Positions 54,514-64,000 of a stretch of DNA of 64,000 nt are shown here, one piece after another. The stretch spans positions 295,820-359,819 of the forward strand of contig JABTUV010000005.1 in assembly GCA_015075175.1 (NCBI GenBank). Direction: 5' to 3'. The stretch comes from a bacterium (GTDB lineage: Bacteria > Hinthialibacterota > Hinthialibacteria > H5-UNCL2). The stretch's first letter is position 1; each line of letters opens with the position of its first letter. The notes below the pieces were generated by a model, which searched no databases, had not been told where the DNA came from, and saw nothing but the letters and a program-made list of their open reading frames with translations. Made by a program: the position numbers and the translations under genes.

Positions 54514-57500
54514 ATGACGAAGCAAGAGACGCGGGGACAAGGGCGATACTCGTACGCTCAACTGCCCTGTCCGATGGACATGCCCAATCTGATCGAGACC
54601 CAGCAGATGTCGTATCGGAGTTTTCTGCAGATCGACGTGCTGCCGGAGAAGCGGAGCAAGACGGGTCTGCAGGAAGTGTTCGCCAGCAGTTTCCCGATCA
54701 AGGGGCGGGACAACTCGGTTCTGGAGTTCGTGAACTACGCGTTGGGGCGGCCGAAGTACGACGTGCAGGAGTGCGTGGACCGGGGGATGACGTATGCGGC
54801 GCCGCTGCGGATCAAGGTGCGGCTGGTGGTGCGGGAGGCGGGGTCGGAGAACCCGGAGGTGATCGACATCCGGGAGGAGGACATCTACCTGGGCGAGCTG
54901 CCGCTGATGACGGAGAAGGGGACGTTCATCATCAACGGGGCGGAGCGGGTCGTAATTTCGCAGTTGCATCGCTCGCCGGGGCCGGTGTTCACGGCGGAGA
55001 TGCACTCGTCCGGGCGCAAGCTGGTGTCGGCCAGCATCATTCCCAATCGGGGGGCGTGGCTGGAGTTCGACGCCGACCTGAACGGGGTGATCACGGTGGT
55101 GATCGACCGCAAGCGGAAGATGCCGGTGACGGCGCTCTTGCGCGCCTTCGGATTCTCGACCAACGACGAGATCATCGATCTCTTCTGCAAGTACGAGGAA
55201 GTGAAGGTGACCAGCAAGACCCCGCAGAAGGATCTTTTGGGGCAGGTTCCGGTTTTCGACGTGGTGGACCCGGACTCGGGGGAGATCATCTGCCACGGGG
55301 GCGCGCCGATCGACAAGGACATGGTGGAAAAGCTGCGCAGTGTGCCCGGCTCGGTGAAGGTGCACGTCGCCACCGAGGGGGCCAAGCACTATCCCATGAT
55401 CTACGCCACGCTGGCCAAGGATCCGACGACGGACATGCAGCACGCGCAGCTGGAGCTGTACCGCATGTTGCGGCCGGGCGAACCGCCCATGCCCAAGAAG
55501 GCGGAGGCGCTGTTGGAGAATCTCTTTTTCAATGCGCGGCGCTACGACCTGTCGCGGGTGGGCCGGTACCGCATGAACAAGAAGCTGGGCGTCAACCAGC
55601 CGCTGGACACGACGACGCTGACGCCGGACGACCTGGTGGCGATGGTGCGATACATCCTGGCGTTCACGTTCGAGGATGCGGAGAGCGACGACATCGACCA
55701 TTTGGGGAACCGGCGGGTGCGGACCATCGGGGAGTTGTTGGAGAACCAGTTCCGGCTGGGGCTGGCGCGCATGGAGCGGAGCATCCGGGAGAAGATGTCG
55801 ATCCTGGATCTTGAGAGCGTGATGCCGCGCAACCTGATCAACGCCAAGCCGATCACGTCGGCGATCAACGAGTTTTTCGGGCGCAGCCAGTTGTCGCAGT
55901 TCCTGGACCAGATCAATCCGCTGGCGGAGTTGACGCACAAGCGGCGGCTGTCGGCTTTGGGGCCGGGGGGCCTGAACCGGGAGCGGGCGGGCTTTCCGGT
56001 GCGGGACGTGCATCACACCCACTACGGGCGCATCTGCCCGATCGAGACGCCGGAAGGCCCCAACATCGGACTGATCTCCTCGCTGGCGACCTACGCGCGC
56101 ATCAACGAGTTCGGGTTCATCGAGACGCCCTATCGGGTGGTGGAACACAGCCGGGTGACCAACAAGATCGACTATCTGTCGGCGGACGACGAGGATTTGA
56201 ACCTGTCGGCGGGAGGCGACGGTAAGAACGGGCCGCGCGAGGCGGTCTACATTGCGCAGGCGAACGCGGCGACGGATGCGTCGGGCAAGTTCGTCGGGGA
56301 CATGGTGCTGTCGCGGCACCAGGGGGATTTTCCGCGGGTGGCGCCGTCGAAGGTGTCCTACATGGACGTGTCGCCGATGCAGTTGGTGTCGGTGTCGGCG
56401 GCGTTGATTCCGTTTCTGGAGCACGACGACGCCAACCGGGCGTTGATGGGGTCGAACATGCAGCGGCAGGCGGTGCCGCTGCTGCGGTCGGAGGCGCCGC
56501 TGATCGGGACGGGGATCGAGTATCGGGCGGCCAAGGACTCGGGGGTGGTGGTGGTGGCGCGGCGCTCGGGGGTGGTGGAGTACGTGTCCGCGGAGAAGAT
56601 CGTGGTGCGGGCCGACCGAGTCGAGGACCCGCTCACGGAGACGGAGACGGACACCTATCTGCTGGCCAAGTTCATGCGGAGCAATCAGAACACGTGCATC
56701 AACCAGCGGCCGATCGTCAAGAAGGGGCAGCGGGTGGTGAAGGGGGAGGTGATCGCGGACGGACCGGCGACGGATCACGGCGAGCTGGCGCTGGGCAAGA
56801 ACCTGACGGTGGCCTTCATGTCGTGGGAGGGCTACAACTTCGAGGACGCGATCGTGTGCTCGGAGCGGGTGGTCACCGACGACGTGTTCACGTCGGTTCA
56901 CATCGAGGAGTTCAAGATCGAGGTGCGGGACACCAAGCTGGGGGAGGAGGAGATCACGCGGGACATTCCCAACGTGGGCGAGGAGGCGCTGAGGAACCTG
57001 GACGAGAACGGCATCATCCGGGTGGGCGCGCCGGTCAAGCCGGGGGACATCCTGGTGGGCAAGATTTCGCCCAAGGGCAAGGTGCAGACGACCAACGTGG
57101 AGAAGCTCTTGCGGGCCATCTTCGGCAAGCGGGCGGAGGATGTGCGGGACATCAGCCTGAAGGCGCCGCCGGGCACGGAGGGGACGGTCATCGACGTGAA
57201 GGTGTTCTCGCGCAAGACGCGCACGGGCAAGGGGAAGGTGGAGGACCAGCGGCAGCTGAAGCGGCTGTCCAGCGAGCGCGACAAGGCGCTGGAGCAGCTC
57301 TCCGAGGATTTGACGCGCAAGACGCTGGAGTTGTTGCGCGACCAGGTGGTGGCGGGGGACGTGATCGACCGGGAGACGGGCGAGGTGTTGGTGCCGGCTG
57401 GAACCACGCTGACGCGCACGCAGATGAAGAAGCTGGAGTCGGCCAACCTGGGGGAGGTGGGGATTCTGCACGGCGAGCAGCTGGACCGGCTGCGGCTGGA

Positions 57501-58638
57501 GTACGGGCGGCGGATGGAGGAGGTGCGGCAGGAGTACGAGAAGAAAATCGACTACATCAAGGCGGGGGACAACCTGCCGCCGGGCGTGATCAAGCTGGTG
57601 AAGGTGTACGTGGCCAAGAAGCGGAAGTTGCAGGTGGGCGACAAGCTGGCGGGGCGGCACGGCAACAAGGGCGTGGTGGCCAAGATCGTGCCAATGGAGG
57701 ACATGCCGTTTTTGGAGGACGGCACGCCGGTGGACATCGTGCTCAATCCGCTGGGAGTGCCGAGTCGCATGAACGTGGGGCAGGTGCTGGAGACGCACAT
57801 GGGCAAGGCGGCGGAGATTCTGGGCCTGTCGGTGGCGACGCCGGTGTTCGACGGGGCCAAGGAGTGGGACGTGGCGCTGGCGCTGCGGCAGGCGGACCTG
57901 GTGCGGCGCTACGGGCGCGGCAGCATCCAGGCGGCGATCGCGGAGGAGATGAACGGCTTGCGCGAGCCCGACCAGATCGCCGCCGCCATCAAGCGCTCCT
58001 ACGATCTGGAGACCTCCGCGCGCACCAAGACCGAGATTCGCGAGACCCTGTCGCGGGGCAACCGGCTTTCGCAGGAGGAGACGCGGCAGATCATCGACGC
58101 CACGCTGGAGCGTTACGGCAAGACCACCGTATACGACGGCAAGACGGGCGAGCCGTTCGCCGAGCGCGCGTGCGTCGGCAACATTTACATCATGAAGCTC
58201 AACCACCTCGTGGACAACAAGATTCACGCGCGGGCCATCGGTCCGTATTCGCTGGTCACGCAGCAGCCCTTGGGCGGCAAGGCGCAGTTCGGCGGGCAGC
58301 GCCTGGGCGAGATGGAGGTGTGGGCGCTGGAGGCTTACGGAGCCGCCTTCACCCTGCAGGAACTCTTGACCGTCAAGTCCGACGACATCGTGGGCCGCAA
58401 CAAGATTTACGAGTCGATCGTGAAGGGCGAGCCTACGCGACCTCCGGGACTGCCCGAGTCGTTTTACGTGCTCATCAAGGAGCTGCAGTGCCTGGGGCTG
58501 GGGGTCGAGCTGGTCGAGAAGGCGGAGGACGCGGCGGCGCAGATGGTAGTGGACACCAAGAAGTCGCTGGACGCCGCGGCCGCCGCTCAGACGGTGAGCA
58601 AGCAGGCCGCCGTCAGGAAGCTGGTGGGCAAGGACTGA
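54514..58638 (+). CDS. rpoB: RNA polymerase beta subunit
   Basis: 1374 aa, one unbroken frame. The start [20 protein letters not shown] is followed by [18 protein letters not shown]. The fork/rifampicin region at about 458-480 has the usual Asp, His, Arg and Ser (D465, H475, R478, S480), but Ile467 where E. coli has Asn518. [33 protein letters not shown] and [20 protein letters not shown] are the C-terminal signatures. It forms the catalytic core with beta'. No rplKAJL genes precede it, unlike the common bacterial arrangement; a divergent unknown membrane gene does. Confidence 0.98.
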   Translation: MTKQETRGQGRYSYAQLPCPMDMPNLIETQQMSYRSFLQIDVLPEKRSKTGLQEVFASSFPIKGRDNSVLEFVNYALGRPKYDVQECVDRGMTYAAPLRIKVRLVVREAGSENPEVIDIREEDIYLGELPLMTEKGTFIINGAERVVISQLHRSPGPVFTAEMHSSGRKLVSASIIPNRGAWLEFDADLNGVITVVIDRKRKMPVTALLRAFGFSTNDEIIDLFCKYEEVKVTSKTPQKDLLGQVPVFDVVDPDSGEIICHGGAPIDKDMVEKLRSVPGSVKVHVATEGAKHYPMIYATLAKDPTTDMQHAQLELYRMLRPGEPPMPKKAEALLENLFFNARRYDLSRVGRYRMNKKLGVNQPLDTTTLTPDDLVAMVRYILAFTFEDAESDDIDHLGNRRVRTIGELLENQFRLGLARMERSIREKMSILDLESVMPRNLINAKPITSAINEFFGRSQLSQFLDQINPLAELTHKRRLSALGPGGLNRERAGFPVRDVHHTHYGRICPIETPEGPNIGLISSLATYARINEFGFIETPYRVVEHSRVTNKIDYLSADDEDLNLSAGGDGKNGPREAVYIAQANAATDASGKFVGDMVLSRHQGDFPRVAPSKVSYMDVSPMQLVSVSAALIPFLEHDDANRALMGSNMQRQAVPLLRSEAPLIGTGIEYRAAKDSGVVVVARRSGVVEYVSAEKIVVRADRVEDPLTETETDTYLLAKFMRSNQNTCINQRPIVKKGQRVVKGEVIADGPATDHGELALGKNLTVAFMSWEGYNFEDAIVCSERVVTDDVFTSVHIEEFKIEVRDTKLGEEEITRDIPNVGEEALRNLDENGIIRVGAPVKPGDILVGKISPKGKVQTTNVEKLLRAIFGKRAEDVRDISLKAPPGTEGTVIDVKVFSRKTRTGKGKVEDQRQLKRLSSERDKALEQLSEDLTRKTLELLRDQVVAGDVIDRETGEVLVPAGTTLTRTQMKKLESANLGEVGILHGEQLDRLRLEYGRRMEEVRQEYEKKIDYIKAGDNLPPGVIKLVKVYVAKKRKLQVGDKLAGRHGNKGVVAKIVPMEDMPFLEDGTPVDIVLNPLGVPSRMNVGQVLETHMGKAAEILGLSVATPVFDGAKEWDVALALRQADLVRRYGRGSIQAAIAEEMNGLREPDQIAAAIKRSYDLETSARTKTEIRETLSRGNRLSQEETRQIIDATLERYGKTTVYDGKTGEPFAERACVGNIYIMKLNHLVDNKIHARAIGPYSLVTQQPLGGKAQFGGQRLGEMEVWALEAYGAAFTLQELLTVKSDDIVGRNKIYESIVKGEPTRPPGLPESFYVLIKELQCLGLGVELVEKAEDAAAQMVVDTKKSLDAAAAAQTVSKQAAVRKLVGKD

Positions 58639-58717
58639 TGTAAACATCAGTCCGGTCCTATAGGTCCTATCGGTCCTATGGGTCCTATTTTCGGTCGCAG
58701 AACGAACCTGGGAGAGG
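58639..58717. repeat. rpoB-rpoC spacer with family H repeats
   Basis: Four direct copies of GGTCCTAT with a one- or two-base linker occupy about 58653-58688. GGAGAGG at 58711-58717 touches the first rpoC ATG but is well placed for the ATG at 58727. Confidence 0.75.
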
Positions 58718-63867
<5,150 letters not shown>

Positions 63868-64000
63868 GCGCCAAGGCTCTCGCGGACCGGCGAGTGGGGG
63901 ATGGGACCTAGGGGACCCGGGGGACGGAATCAAACCATGGACTCCCCCGGTTGGATGCCTGCCCGTCAGTCAGGCGGGGGGCTATGCTCGAGCATGTTCT
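63868..64000. repeat. Downstream of rpoC: family H tract
   Basis: GGGACCTAGGGGACCCGGGG at about 63903-63922 belongs to the H family. No gene start or clear terminator is visible before the window ends. Confidence 0.5.

Noticed and set aside
54284..54517. 77-codon open frame ending in ATGA overlap with rpoB
   Set aside because: Composition is Arg/Ser-rich and non-protein-like with no ribosome-binding site; likely leader sequence, though the overlap is notable.

Overview
The window is high-GC DNA from a Gram-negative bacterium with an LPS-type envelope (kdsA, heptose-phosphate adenylyltransferase, cdsA, uppS, an RND pump). Tat-lipoprotein Gfo/Idh oxidoreductases, a DUF2961/GH172 protein, ThuA, a DUF1573 lipoprotein and DUF1015 together suggest an uncultivated lineage of the PVC/FCB or Hydrogenedentes/Sumerlaeota kind. 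That placement is an inference; I see no rRNA or tRNA that would settle it.

Layout: (1) 1-2.8 kb: sugar-type GntR regulator, methyltransferase, PfkB kinase. (2) 3-8.5 kb: minus-strand tetR-MFP-RND efflux operon with a visible promoter/operator. (3) 8.7-13.9 kb: NifU-like protein, TPR lipoprotein, ThuA, CheY-like receiver, glycosyltransferase, SGNH protein, nucleotidyltransferase. (4) 14.3-20.9 kb: der, then a minus-strand surface-sugar locus (GT39-like transferase, PseB-type dehydratase, 88-aa unknown, NeuB, SPASM radical SAM). (5) 21-24.5 kb: tandem array, broken gene, DUF1573 lipoprotein. (6) 24.9-35.3 kb: three-domain Aas, STAS, acpS, kdsA, glnA with a sigma-54-like promoter, DUF697, RfaE2, DUF1015. 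(7) 35.6-46 kb: PAS membrane protein, mrp, hydroxyacid dehydrogenase, TIM-barrel isomerase, sodium symporter, nth, cdsA, uppS. (8) 46-53.4 kb: sugar catabolism, in part badly frameshifted. (9) 54.5-63.9 kb: rpoB and rpoC.

The most striking property is the intergenic DNA. At least a dozen dispersed inverted-repeat families fill nearly every gap. I label them A (CCGATTTTG arms), B (GAGTACCGGCTACTC hairpin), C (CTAGTGCCGTT ends), D (GGACTGCGGC / TGCGCAGCGTGCTGCGC), E (GAGTACAA), F (AAGATTAAG runs), G (GGTGCGCACC), H (GGACCTAT), I (TTCGACCGAAGGGAGAAAT), J (CGCAGAGACGCAGAG), K (CCCTCTCCCCGAGGGAG), L (TTGACGGGATAAC) and N (CCCCCTTAACAAG). In about seventeen genes the repeat begins exactly at, or contains, the stop codon. 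In one case (Aas) it appears to have replaced the end of a protein.

Several genes carry single-base indels, clustered in patches (about 5.4-5.9, 21.9-22.5, 29.6-30.0, 47.1-49.0 and 50.0-50.5 kb). The essential gene rpoC also has one interruption. These are most simply assembly errors, so the affected genes are described with the frames joined.
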